A DNA stretch of 37,202 nt from a virus, in the IMG/VR virus record IMGVR_UViG_3300042549_006321, positions 1 through 37,202 of that record; one strand, written 5' to 3'. The notes beneath the pieces were generated by a model, which saw only the letters and a list, made by a program, of their open reading frames with translations, did not search any database and was not told the DNA's origin. The translations under genes were made by a program, and so were the position numbers. Of this stretch, positions 1 through 6,946 are shown one piece after another. Numbering within the stretch: position 1 is the stretch's first letter; each line of letters starts with the position of its first letter.

Positions 1-423
1 CGCGCATGTCGCGCACGATGCCATAGCGGTTGTTGTCGCGGTCGATGTAGCAGGATTGAGCCACAATCGGGTTGCAGGGGCGCTTCTTGTCGTCAACGTA
101 CGGGGAAACCCCGTAAGCCAGCGTCCCGCCAGAATGGAACACGCAACGGCGCCACTCCGAGCCCTCGCGGTGGTACATCTCCACCACCATGACCCGGCGC
201 TTCTTCTTGTCCACCCATGACACAGTCGAGGAGGCGTCCTGCGGGCGGTCTTGGTTGAGATCGTCGATCAGAGCGCCGCTGTCGGTTAGAGAGCCCTCAA
301 CGTCGGTCTTCGCATCCGGGTACATGCGGATTACGTCGTCGGCGTACTGCCACTTGGCGACGCCCATGTAGCGAGCGTCTGAGAAGTCTTCCCGACGCGA
401 CCGAGGATCGGCGAAGAACTCCT
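1..423. repeat. Terminal repeat copy A (imperfect, matches 36780-37202)
   Basis: This segment aligns without gaps to 36780-37202. I count 20 mismatches, all between positions 62 and 296, and every one falls on the third base of a portal codon and is silent. The last 127 bases (297-423) are identical in both copies. This is the circular overlap of the genome, with the two copies representing two sequence variants. Confidence 0.95.
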
Positions 424-898
424 CGGAGGCGATCTCCTGCATGGTGATCTGGAGGTCTTCGTCGGCCTCCACAATGGCCGCACAGGTGCCCCTGATGAGG
501 TAGTCCCGCGCCACGCTGATCTTCAGGTCATCGAAGCGGTTGCGGTCCGCGATGAACTGGAGAACCTTGGACGCAACGTCGGCGCTGTCCTCGTCCTTCG
601 GGGTGCGGGGATAGGCGCGAGGGTCGGTGGCGCCCTGCTTCAGAACACCCAGCGTCCCGTTCACAGCCGGCCGCACGCGGTTGATCACGATGTCAGGCTG
701 GCCGCGCTTGGCGAGTTCCGCCTTCTCTTCGCGGGTGAGCTGGTTGCCGTTGTAGTAGTCGTCGTCGATTTCAGCCTGGCGACGAGCGAACTCGGTGAGG
801 TCCATCGCGTCACGGTACATGGACCGCAGTTCGGCGATCTCCGGGGCCTTCGGGCCTTCGGGCTCGGGTTGAACGGCAGGAGTTACGCCACCTTCCAT
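1..898 (-). CDS. Portal protein, N-terminal half (cut by window edge)
   Basis: This is the first 299 codons of a P22-type portal protein, the dodecameric ring at the DNA-entry vertex that docks terminase and tail. The start ATG (896-898) follows an AGGAGA ribosome site and overlaps the end of TerL by 16 bases. The translation shows features typical of P22-like portals: an acidic EIDDDYYNGNQLT stretch, then INRVRPAVNGTLGVLKQG, then a segment with ARDYLIRGTCAAIVEAD. The frame runs off position 1 and continues exactly in frame at 36780 if the ends are joined. The joined protein would be about 639 residues, close to the size of the family. Bases 1-423 of this half are also present, with only silent differences, at the other window end. 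Confidence 0.9.
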   Translation of the reverse strand, partial: MEGGVTPAVQPEPEGPKAPEIAELRSMYRDAMDLTEFARRQAEIDDDYYNGNQLTREEKAELAKRGQPDIVINRVRPAVNGTLGVLKQGATDPRAYPRTPKDEDSADVASKVLQFIADRNRFDDLKISVARDYLIRGTCAAIVEADEDLQITMQEIASEEFFADPRSRREDFSDARYMGVAKWQYADDVIRMYPDAKTDVEGSLTDSGALIDDLNQDRPQDASSTVSWVDKKKRRVMVVEMYHREGSEWRRCVFHSGGTLAYGVSPYVDDKKRPCNPIVAQSCYIDRDNNRYGIVRDMR

Positions 899-2175
899 GA
901 AGTCTCCTGCGGTTTCGGCCTGCCCCACAAATCAGGTGGGTTCTTGGAAGGGGTTTCGGGCGTCTGCTTGACCGCGCGGCGTAGGCCCTCGCAGGCGTAG
1001 CGCAGGGCGTCGATCACGTGGTTGTTCTTGTCCTCCAGAATGGGGAGGATCTCGTCTGTCTGCTTGTCGGTCTTGAAGCTGTAGTGGGTCAGCTCGTCGA
1101 TGGTGTGCTTGCACCTTGGGTGCACAACAATGTCGTAGCTCTTGAGGAACTCGATGCCGTCTTCCACGCTCCCCGGTCCCTTGACTGCCGGGATAATCTT
1201 GAAGCCTTTGCGCTGCATGAAGCTGACCGTTTCCGGCCTGGCGCTGTCAGCGCGGATGGTGAACTTGCGGCTGCCTGGGATGGTGTCGAACAACGCTGGA
1301 GTAGCGTCGATCTCGCAGCCCACCTTGTAGGCCTCTTGGTCAACGTACAGCGTGCGCCCGATGATGTAGGCGCGGATGAGGACCGTGGGGTCTATCGAGA
1401 AGCCCCAGTCGGCCCCGAACCTGAACACCGCCTCCGGGTGGGTGTTGAACGCCTCGACCTTCCAGTTGCGGAAGACGGCGGCCTCGCCAAGCTTGGAGTA
1501 CTCACCCTCCCAGACGTGGAGGTACTTGTCGAAGTCGCGGCGCTTGTCGCGCTCCATATCCTTCCGCAGTTCCTCGGGAAACCACGGGTTGTCGGTGTAG
1601 TTGGCCTTCACGCAAACGAAGTCTGGATCGTCCGCGTTCTCGTTGAAGAAGGCCTCAATCGGATCGTTGGCCGATCCAGGGTTCCAACTGAACCACATTT
1701 CCGAGCCCGGCGCCCGGAACGTCGGGGTGGCGATGTTCAACGACTTCTGGCTGATCGTCTGGGCCTCTTCGACCCAAGCCCGGTTGAAACCCTCCAGCGA
1801 CTTGATGCTGGTTACGGTGTGGTTCTGCAAGCCCCGGAAGATGAAGAGGCTGTCGTTCGGCCCCCTGATCTCCGTCTCGGTGGATCTGAACAGGTGGCGC
1901 ACGCCGAGCCTGTCAATCTTGTCCTCTATGAGCTGCTTAACGCTGTCCTTGATCGAGTTCTGGACTTCACGCAGGCAAGCGGCCCGGATGTGAGACGCTA
2001 CGGCCTGCTCAACCAGGCACTCAGCGAAGAAGTGGCTCTTGCCCGATCCGCGCCCGCCCTTGGCCCCCTTGTAGCGTCTGGGGTGCAACAGGGGCAGGTA
2101 GATGCGGGGGGTCGGTATCTCAAGGATCGACAACCGTGCGCCTGATCTCTGAGATGCCGGCCTCAATGGTCGCAT
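883..2175 (-). CDS. Terminase large subunit (TerL)
   Basis: ATPase-nuclease motor that packages phage DNA into the procapsid, acting at the portal. Walker A is GGRGSGKS (residues 40-47), Walker B is AWVEEA (about 133-138), and an SWNP motif follows at about 163. The C-terminal RNase H-like nuclease domain shows acidic residues in GADWGFS (about 254), IRADSARPE and NHVIDALRYA. The layout is of the Terminase_3/PBSX type. The ATG at 2175 gives 430 residues but overlaps TerS by 56 bases with a poor ribosome site. A TTG at 2133 gives 416 residues and a 14-base overlap, and is an equally good or better start because homology begins near LSILEIPTPRIY. The gene ends 16 bases inside portal. Confidence 0.95.
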   Translation of the reverse strand: MRPLRPASQRSGARLSILEIPTPRIYLPLLHPRRYKGAKGGRGSGKSHFFAECLVEQAVASHIRAACLREVQNSIKDSVKQLIEDKIDRLGVRHLFRSTETEIRGPNDSLFIFRGLQNHTVTSIKSLEGFNRAWVEEAQTISQKSLNIATPTFRAPGSEMWFSWNPGSANDPIEAFFNENADDPDFVCVKANYTDNPWFPEELRKDMERDKRRDFDKYLHVWEGEYSKLGEAAVFRNWKVEAFNTHPEAVFRFGADWGFSIDPTVLIRAYIIGRTLYVDQEAYKVGCEIDATPALFDTIPGSRKFTIRADSARPETVSFMQRKGFKIIPAVKGPGSVEDGIEFLKSYDIVVHPRCKHTIDELTHYSFKTDKQTDEILPILEDKNNHVIDALRYACEGLRRAVKQTPETPSKNPPDLWGRPKPQETSWKVA

Positions 2176-2392
2176 CCAGTTCCACTGCCTGCGTCGGCTT
2201 ACCGTGCCCTCGGTCGAGAATGGCGGATGCTGCCGAGACGCGAGCGGCGGCAGGCATCTGCGCGTTTCGCATGATGGTCGCCAACGTCTCGACCGCCTCG
2301 CTGGTGTAGGCCTGTGCTGCCGTCTTTACGTCAGCCGTGGCCTTGTTCGGCGTACCCTTAACTCTGCCGCCGGTCTTGACGCCTTTGGCCAT
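2120..2392 (-). CDS. Terminase small subunit (TerS)
   Basis: A 90-residue protein directly before TerL and overlapping it, the position of the DNA-recognition subunit of terminase. It begins MAKGVKTGGRVKGTPNKAT, a basic N-terminus common in small terminase subunits of alphaproteobacterial phages. A helical segment with AARVSAASAILDRGHGKP follows, typical of that family. It is the first gene of the long leftward late operon; the next gene upstream runs in the opposite direction. The call rests on position and recognisable sequence style rather than on a catalytic motif. Confidence 0.75.
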   Translation of the reverse strand: MAKGVKTGGRVKGTPNKATADVKTAAQAYTSEAVETLATIMRNAQMPAAARVSAASAILDRGHGKPTQAVELDATIEAGISEIRRTVVDP

Positions 2393-2514
2393 CTATCTCG
2401 CTCTACTTTAGATAAAAGGTTTCGCCCGCGATCTGCTGCTTGGGTTACGACTGTGCGATGGTTGTCAGTAGTCGGGGCGAAGGGTGTAGGGATGGCGGAA
2501 AAAACCTGCACAAT

Positions 2515-2557
2515 CCCTGTAAATAGGTGTTGACGTTACAGGGAAACCCTGTAGATT
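2515..2557 (+). promoter_or_regulatory. Rightward promoter with palindromic operator
   Basis: A -35 element TTGACG (2530-2535) and a -10 element TAGATT (2552-2557) lie 16 bases apart. The spacer is almost filled by the perfect 15-base palindrome ACAGGGAAACCCTGT (2538-2552). A further CCCTGT half-site lies at 2515-2520, facing the ACAGGG arm. A repressor bound there would block this promoter, which would drive the genes at 2604-3389. The rest of the 2393-2603 intergenic space should also hold the late leftward promoter for TerS, but I could not pick a convincing one. Confidence 0.6.
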
Positions 2558-2603
2558 GAACTCATCGAACGGGGCAGCGCCCCACCAGCCAAGGACAAGC
2601 CCG

Positions 2604-2819
2604 ATGATCCAGATGACCGAAACCGCCACCGGCCCCGCCTTCCAAACCATCGCTCGCGGCGTCAGCTACTACCTTCGCACCGACGCGCTGGGCCGTTTCG
2701 AGCTGAGCAGCAAGCGCCTCGCGATGTCCACCATCGGTCAGGTTCGCCACTTCAAGACGCTCGCCGAAGTCGAAGGCGCGGTTAAGGCGTTCCAAGGCCT
2801 CTCGGCCCTCCTGAACTAA
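2604..2819 (+). CDS. Small hypothetical protein
   Basis: A 71-residue protein of unknown function beginning MIQMTETATGPAFQTIARGV. The start at 2604 follows an AAGGAC ribosome site, which is better supported than the in-frame ATG at 2556 that lies within the -10 region. The sequence is mixed alpha/beta with no catalytic motif, signal or membrane segment. It is the first gene after the operator-containing promoter and is followed after 10 bases by the next gene on the same strand. Confidence 0.7.
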   Translation: MIQMTETATGPAFQTIARGVSYYLRTDALGRFELSSKRLAMSTIGQVRHFKTLAEVEGAVKAFQGLSALLN

Positions 2820-2829
2820 GGGGCCGGCG

Positions 2830-3153
2830 GTGATCGTCCCTCACGAGGAACGGGTTTCGCCGTGGCGCCCCTTCGGGCACTACGGCAAGACCCATTATCG
2901 CATTCGCCAGCGCCTCACGCTGTTTGGTATGTTCCAGCGCCATGAATGGCTAACCGAAGGCGGTACGCAGGAGTGTGACCGTTGGATACGCGGCAGCGGC
3001 CTGAACTGGGTCTCCGAGGCCAGCGCCACGAACGACCCCGCCTTAGACGAGGCGGGCGTATTGCTTCGCGCCATTCAGCGTATCGCCGATGGTCACAACG
3101 ACCCGCGAGGCCTCGCTATCGAAACTCTTACCCAGATCGGAACCGAAGCATGA
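2830..3153 (+). CDS. Hypothetical protein
   Basis: A 107-residue protein starting with GTG at 2830, a few bases after an AAGGGG purine run. It is rich in aromatic and basic residues in the first half (HYGKTHYRIRQRLTLFGMF) and acidic toward the end. I do not recognise a family. Its stop overlaps the ATG of the following HTH gene by four bases, so the two are probably translationally coupled. Confidence 0.65.
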   Translation: MIVPHEERVSPWRPFGHYGKTHYRIRQRLTLFGMFQRHEWLTEGGTQECDRWIRGSGLNWVSEASATNDPALDEAGVLLRAIQRIADGHNDPRGLAIETLTQIGTEA

Positions 3154-3389
3154 CCCCCGACCAACTCCGAGACGCCCGCGCCACCCTGGGCGCTATGTGG
3201 GGCCTTGGCCGCCCGCTCCAGATGAGCGAGATGGGCCGGGCCTTGCGCCTGTCTGGGCGCGATCCAGGGGCCTCGATCCGTGACTACGAACGCGGGACCA
3301 CCCGAATTAGCGGGCCCATGTCCGTAGCCGTCGATATGATGCTTTCCGGCGCCCTGCCCCCTGATGGGCTGGATTGCCTGAAGCCGTAA
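3150..3389 (+). CDS. Small helix-turn-helix (XRE-like) DNA-binding protein
   Basis: A 79-residue protein that looks like a compact Cro/XRE-type domain: MSEMGRALRLSGRDPGASIRDYERGTTRISGP. The arrangement LxLSG...IRxYExGxxxISGP matches a common small HTH family of proteobacteria and their phages. It starts with ATG at 3150 in an ATGA overlap. As the last gene of the cassette controlled by the palindromic promoter at 2515-2557, it is a reasonable candidate for the protein that binds that palindrome; this is inference. Confidence 0.7.
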   Translation: MTPDQLRDARATLGAMWGLGRPLQMSEMGRALRLSGRDPGASIRDYERGTTRISGPMSVAVDMMLSGALPPDGLDCLKP

Positions 3390-3428
3390 AGGGCGGCCCA
3401 TCGGGAACCGGAGGGAGCAGCTCAACCG

Positions 3429-3569
3429 ATGGGCCTACGCGCATGTTCGGGGAGGAACGACCGGCGCGGTTTGAATGGCATGTTTCGGGATTGGGAGGCG
3501 ACAAGCGCCCTGGCGCGTGCTGGTGAAGGTCACGCCCGTCGCGTGGTCAGGGGATCAGAAACCCCCTAG
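3429..3569 (+). CDS. Possible 46-residue small ORF in the 3390-3618 gap
   Basis: The 229-base space between the rightward cassette and the end of the leftward early operon holds one possible small gene. The ATG at 3429 lies about 10 bases after a GGAGGGAG ribosome site, and the frame stays open to TAG at 3569. The product is arginine-rich with no recognisable domain. Nothing else in the gap is convincing: a weak GGGG/CCCC inverted pair near 3550-3567 lacks a T run. Treat as unproven. Confidence 0.25.
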   Translation: MGLRACSGRNDRRGLNGMFRDWEATSALARAGEGHARRVVRGSETP

Positions 3570-3618
3570 ACCCGCTGTATGTTGTATAGGTGATTTGGGG
3601 AAGGCGCAAGGGGTGGTG

Positions 3619-3912
3619 TTAGGCCTGCCGTAAAGGCTCTCGCTCCCACCCGACAACGCGAAGCCTTTCTCTCGCTGGGATAGGGCTGGCGAGAACTGCG
3701 CTTTCGTCCGCTGCTCTGATAACCATTCCAAGGTACTGCTGCGGCGGCATCATGGCCATATAGCCCAAGTAGTCCCGGTAGTCGTCAGCGGTGAGGTCGA
3801 GGCGCGACGGTGACAACCCGCGCTTCAGCATATTGCGCCGCGCGTCGGCGATGAGTTGGTAGATGTCTTGTTTCTTCGCTTTGGCGACAGGAGCTTTGAT
3901 CAAGCCGAACAT
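3619..3912 (-). CDS. Hypothetical protein, last gene of the leftward early operon
   Basis: A 97-residue protein (ATG at 3912; a GTG one codon earlier at 3915 is an alternative). The N-terminus is basic (KAPVAKAKKQ), followed by a helical segment with ADARRNMLKRGLSPSRLDLT and then an acidic, aromatic stretch. No family recognised. It overlaps the stop codon of the NusG-like gene as TGATG, so both are made from the same transcript and it could act with NusG. Confidence 0.65.
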   Translation of the reverse strand: MFGLIKAPVAKAKKQDIYQLIADARRNMLKRGLSPSRLDLTADDYRDYLGYMAMMPPQQYLGMVIRAADESAVLASPIPARERLRVVGWEREPLRQA

Positions 3913-4442
3913 CACGCCGCTTCCTCCAGGCTTTCAACCTCAGCCTTGCTCACCGTGGTCCGTGGCTTGAGCGGGCCGGTGGTCTCAACCTCCACTTTCC
4001 ATTCGCGCTTGTTCGCAGCCCGAAGGATCACCGCCATTCTATCAGCGAAGGCTCCGGTTACAATGCGGATGCGGTCGCCGGGCTTGGCCTTCGTGGATCG
4101 GTCAATCGTGCTGTCGAAGTCGCCCCGCTGCTCCTGCTCCCGGATGCTCTCGACCCACCCGCCACCGATGCAGGCCAGCTTCCGGTCACCCTGCGGGGTG
4201 TATCCACAGGTCAACACCCCCGTCACCCCATCGCAGGTGTCGATGTAGCGTTGCTCGTCAGGCTCGTTGAGGCGGAAGAACACATAGCCGGGGATGATCG
4301 GGGAAGACACCGGCACCTTGCGAAGCTGGAGCTGCTTCCACCTGACCTTCTGGGGGTAGTAGGCTTCGATCCCGATGGTCTGGAGGTCATGGGTTGCGGC
4401 GGGTTCTTTTCCGCTTCGGACTACGGCGACGTGCCAGGTCAT
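3912..4442 (-). CDS. NusG/RfaH-type transcription elongation factor
   Basis: A 176-residue NusG paralogue. The N-terminal NGN domain starts MTWHVAVVRSGKEPAA and contains IEAYYPQ and the SPIIPGYVFFRL strand-helix typical of NusG-type proteins. The C-terminal KOW motif is AKPGDRIRIVTGAFADRMAV (about 119-138). NusG-type factors bind RNA polymerase and change pausing or termination; RfaH and LoaP act on particular operons. The ATG at 4442 has a near-perfect AAGGAGGT ribosome site and an ATGA overlap with the preceding gene. It is next to last in the early operon, shortly before the late operon, which is where lambda places its Q antiterminator. Confidence 0.88.
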   Translation of the reverse strand: MTWHVAVVRSGKEPAATHDLQTIGIEAYYPQKVRWKQLQLRKVPVSSPIIPGYVFFRLNEPDEQRYIDTCDGVTGVLTCGYTPQGDRKLACIGGGWVESIREQEQRGDFDSTIDRSTKAKPGDRIRIVTGAFADRMAVILRAANKREWKVEVETTGPLKPRTTVSKAEVESLEEAA

Positions 4443-4612
4443 GCAACCTCCTTGTCTGGTTGTCCCGATTGGCCGCCGTAGGCCTGCCAGCGGATGGTCA
4501 TTCCCCTCGCCTCGTCCACCAGTGATTTGCACTGGTCAGAGGTAAGGAGGATGCCGAAGCGCTCTTTGAGCAGGCCGCCTAGTTCGGCGAAGGCGTGGTT
4601 GGTTTCGATCAT
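4439..4612 (-). CDS. Small hypothetical protein (57 residues)
   Basis: A short gene supported by coupling at both ends: its ATG (4612) overlaps the stop of the 82-residue gene as ATGA, and its TGA overlaps the NusG start as ATGA. The product begins MIETNHAFAELGGLLKERFG and contains LTSDQCKSLVDEARG, giving a mostly helical protein with one cysteine. No family recognised. Confidence 0.7.
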   Translation of the reverse strand: MIETNHAFAELGGLLKERFGILLTSDQCKSLVDEARGMTIRWQAYGGQSGQPDKEVA

Positions 4613-4857
4613 GCTGCGATTTCCCGAAGGTCTGCACCCGCGTTAGTCCCAGCCTCAGCGCAGTTAGGCGCCAACTCCCGAAGCAGGACGAGCCGATGAT
4701 CCAGGGCGACCTTGGTTCGGAACACAGCGGACAGGTGGCCCATGAGCATCTCCGTGTTGTTGTCGTTGAGGGAGGCTAGGACCGCGTGCTGTTCCAGCTT
4801 TCCGGTGAACAAGGCGATCTCGGAGCAGAGGGTTTTGATCGAGGCGGCGCGGGTCAT
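4609..4857 (-). CDS. Hypothetical helical protein
   Basis: An 82-residue, largely helical protein beginning MTRAASIKTLCSEIALFTG. It overlaps the DUF1376 gene upstream and the 57-residue gene downstream by four bases each. No motif for function is visible; its place in the replication-type part of the operon is the only clue. Confidence 0.7.
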   Translation of the reverse strand: MTRAASIKTLCSEIALFTGKLEQHAVLASLNDNNTEMLMGHLSAVFRTKVALDHRLVLLRELAPNCAEAGTNAGADLREIAA

Positions 4858-5528
4858 GCGGCCCCTCCCGGCACGATGGATTTGCGGAGGCGCTCGACCA
4901 TCTGCGCCTGGGTCTCGGCTGGCGCTGGTGGTGGGGCCTCGGGTTTTGGCTTGGCGAGGATAGCCGCAATCTCGGCTCGCCTCTCGGCTGCGGTCGCTGG
5001 CCTGACCGGCTTGGGTTCCGCCTTCGGAACAACCGTCAACCTTGGACGCGATGAGACCGCGCCTTCAGGGCGCGCGGGCTCGCTCGCGTCAGATGTAGAA
5101 CTAGAGCCCTGTAGGGGCTCTGTTCTACTATCTGGTTCTGGTTCTGATTGGTTGAAATTAGCTTGAAGCTGTTTCGCGTTTTTTCCGTTGTTTTCCTTGG
5201 CCTTTTGGACCGCACTCGCTTTTCCGCCCTTTGAGGCCCTAACAATCTTGTCTGTGTAAATCGCGAGTTCACGGGCGAGGCGTTTGTGGGTCAGCGTCCC
5301 GCCACGGCGCTGGAAGAACGCGAGGATCGTCTCGCGCATCCCCTCCCATTCTTTCGCCGTGCATTTGGCAATCCTTGCCAGCTTGGCGTCTTGCGCCGGC
5401 AGCTTGCCCCCTGCGCGCCACATCGCCATCAGGAGCAGCAGATAGGCCCCATGCTCACCACGGGTCAGGTGGATGGTGTCGGCCAGGTAGTCGCCGATGT
5501 AGAGGCGCATATAGGGGGCGGTCGTCAT
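4854..5528 (-). CDS. DUF1376 (YdaU-like) protein
   Basis: A 224-residue protein whose first 90 residues fit DUF1376/YdaU: APYMRLYIGDYLADTIHLT, then HGAYLLLLMAMWRAGGKLP, then an HTH-like segment. These proteins are common in phage and prophage replication regions, but their role is not established; a replisome-loading or DNA-binding role is often suggested. The C-terminal half is a basic, Lys/Pro/Ala-rich linker and tail. The ATG at 5528 is chosen because it matches the family N-terminus and forms an ATGA overlap with the DnaA-like gene; the open frame extends further upstream, but that part is another frame's shadow. Confidence 0.85.
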   Translation of the reverse strand: MTTAPYMRLYIGDYLADTIHLTRGEHGAYLLLLMAMWRAGGKLPAQDAKLARIAKCTAKEWEGMRETILAFFQRRGGTLTHKRLARELAIYTDKIVRASKGGKASAVQKAKENNGKNAKQLQANFNQSEPEPDSRTEPLQGSSSTSDASEPARPEGAVSSRPRLTVVPKAEPKPVRPATAAERRAEIAAILAKPKPEAPPPAPAETQAQMVERLRKSIVPGGAA

Positions 5529-5869
5529 GCGGCGGCCTTCTGAAGACCGACACGCCCGCCGCGCCGGTTGTCGTAAGGCTCGCCGATCATGTCGCCGTGG
5601 CGCACCAGCGCGTGCCACACGGTCGTGTGGTCGCGTCCGTAGAACTGCCCGATCCTCGTCAGCGAAAAGCGCGGCGTGCCGTCCTCCCGCGTTTCCATGG
5701 CCATACGCCACATGGCCTCGTTACGGGCGCGAACCACGGCAGCGGTTTTCAGGGGCGTGCGAAGGCCGCCGGGCTTGAAGCCGTGACTTGCGGCCACGTC
5801 GGCGTTGATCTCAACCATGGATGGCTTGGGTTTCAGATCGCCGTGCCAGAGGGATTTGACGGTGTTCAT
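5525..5869 (-). CDS. Stand-alone DnaA domain IV-like DNA-binding protein
   Basis: A 114-residue protein that corresponds to the C-terminal DNA-binding domain of DnaA without the AAA+ ATPase. The signature is GRDHTTVWHAL (about 78-88), matching the DnaA-box-reading motif RDHTTVxHA, preceded by RARNEAMWRMAM and SLTRIGQFY, which fit the basic helix and first HTH helix. Domain IV recognises DnaA boxes at origins. The protein could mark the phage origin, compete with host DnaA or act with the adjacent DUF1376 protein; these are inferences. ATGA overlaps exist on both sides. Confidence 0.8.
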   Translation of the reverse strand: MNTVKSLWHGDLKPKPSMVEINADVAASHGFKPGGLRTPLKTAAVVRARNEAMWRMAMETREDGTPRFSLTRIGQFYGRDHTTVWHALVRHGDMIGEPYDNRRGGRVGLQKAAA

Positions 5870-6339
5870 GCCGCCCTCCGTTCATGGGAGACCATGCCGC
5901 GCCAGTCGAAGGTGAAGACGCAGCCGTCGATCACTTCCCGATGGATGAAGCCGCCTTGAGCGATGCAGGCTTCGACGTAGTCGTCGTCGCGGGCCTCAAA
6001 GCCTTCCAGCGCGTTCTGTTGGGCCTTGTAGTCGCTGCCGTTGCACAGCAGCAGATAGCGCTCCCGAACCTGCCCGCCGGTCAGGCCAAGGCCGATTCCG
6101 ATGTCAATGAACCTGTGATTTGCCCTGCGGAGCGAAACGATCTGGGCGTCTTCCTCCGGGGTGTAGCGGTGGTACGAACCACGCCGGGCCATGCCGGCAG
6201 GGCGGATCTTCGACAGCCTGGCGCAGACGCTCTTTTCCGTCCGACCGAGGATTTCGCCGATGGCCGCGTTCGTCATGCCCTCCGACACCATCCGCAGAAC
6301 GGTGTCGTCGTCTTTGGGTGAATACGGTCCCTGTCTCAT
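5866..6339 (-). CDS. Myb/SANT-like tandem helix-turn-helix protein
   Basis: A 157-residue protein with two similar modules near the N-terminus. The first (about residues 6-45) has YSPKDDDTVLRMVSEGMTN, IGEILGRTEKSV; the second (about 58-97) has YTPEEDAQIVSLRRANHRF. Each resembles a SANT/Myb-like or GcrA-like unit: tryptophan/tyrosine start, acidic run, then a recognition helix. The C-terminal third is acidic with a short FDWRGMVSHERRAA tail. Probably a DNA-binding regulator of the early region; the target is unknown. Confidence 0.65.
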   Translation of the reverse strand: MRQGPYSPKDDDTVLRMVSEGMTNAAIGEILGRTEKSVCARLSKIRPAGMARRGSYHRYTPEEDAQIVSLRRANHRFIDIGIGLGLTGGQVRERYLLLCNGSDYKAQQNALEGFEARDDDYVEACIAQGGFIHREVIDGCVFTFDWRGMVSHERRAA

Positions 6340-6839
6340 TGGTTTTCCCCTTGGATTGAGGCGGCATTGGCCGACCCCATAAGATGAAGGTAGGCTTCGT
6401 CGGTCAGGACATGGATCGGCGGCTTGCGATCAACCTTGATGGTCAGCACGTCGCAGCCCTGCTGCCAGTCCGCGAGAACCTTGAAGCCGCTGTCGTCAGC
6501 TCTCGATTTGCATTCGAGCGAGAAGGTACGGCCCGCGATCTGGACGCTCAGGTCGCCTTGCAGGAACTTGATGTCGTTGCGGGTGCCGTAGGCGCCAGAG
6601 CCGGGTTGCAGCACCACGCGCTTGACGCCCATGCCTTCCAGGGCCTTCCGGGTGGAGACTTCCAGCCGACGCCCCTTCTTGGCGGTGTTGAGGCGGCCCT
6701 TGACCTTGGGAGCAGGCGGCGGGGTGCAGGCGCACACCTCCCGACGTTCACGGCTCTTGCCGATCCACCGGGTGTTCTCGCCGCAGGTTCCGCAGATGGT
6801 GGGAAAGCGCGTCTCTCCGACGCCGGCAACGTCGCTCAT
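6336..6839 (-). CDS. PD-(D/E)XK nuclease, Holliday-junction-resolvase-like
   Basis: A 167-residue protein with an N-terminal zinc-finger-like pair (CGTC at 16-19, CAC at 36-38) and a nuclease core. The core has KKGRRLE (Glu60), QPGSGAYGTRND, the conserved GD at 95-96 and the catalytic ECKSR at 109-113, which is the ExK of the PD-(D/E)XK fold. GSGA plus GD plus ECK is the pattern of phage resolvase-type endonucleases. It would process branched DNA during replication, recombination or packaging. It overlaps its neighbours by four bases at each end. Confidence 0.75.
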   Translation of the reverse strand: MSDVAGVGETRFPTICGTCGENTRWIGKSRERREVCACTPPPAPKVKGRLNTAKKGRRLEVSTRKALEGMGVKRVVLQPGSGAYGTRNDIKFLQGDLSVQIAGRTFSLECKSRADDSGFKVLADWQQGCDVLTIKVDRKPPIHVLTDEAYLHLMGSANAASIQGENQ

Positions 6840-6946
6840 AGCGAGCTGTCCGTGGCTTCGTTGTCAGCCATCCAGTTGATGACAAAGCCGCCGACCTTGA
6901 GGATGACCACGGCGCCCACGACGAGGAAGATGGCCAGGCCGATCAT
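6836..6946 (-). CDS. 36-residue single-pass membrane protein
   Basis: A very short gene found through coupling: ATG at 6946 overlaps the previous stop (ATGA), and its stop overlaps the nuclease start. The product starts MIGLAIFLVVGAVVILKVGG, one hydrophobic helix, and ends in a polar acidic tail (WMADNEATDSSL). A small membrane peptide of unknown role; superinfection exclusion or host-membrane interaction are possible but unsupported. Confidence 0.6.
   Translation of the reverse strand: MIGLAIFLVVGAVVILKVGGFVINWMADNEATDSSL

Noticed and set aside
1018-2145. A long rightward open frame (375 codons) opposite TerL
   Set aside because: It is antisense to a clear terminase with Walker motifs; long antisense frames are expected in GC-rich coding DNA, and its translation has no recognisable domain.
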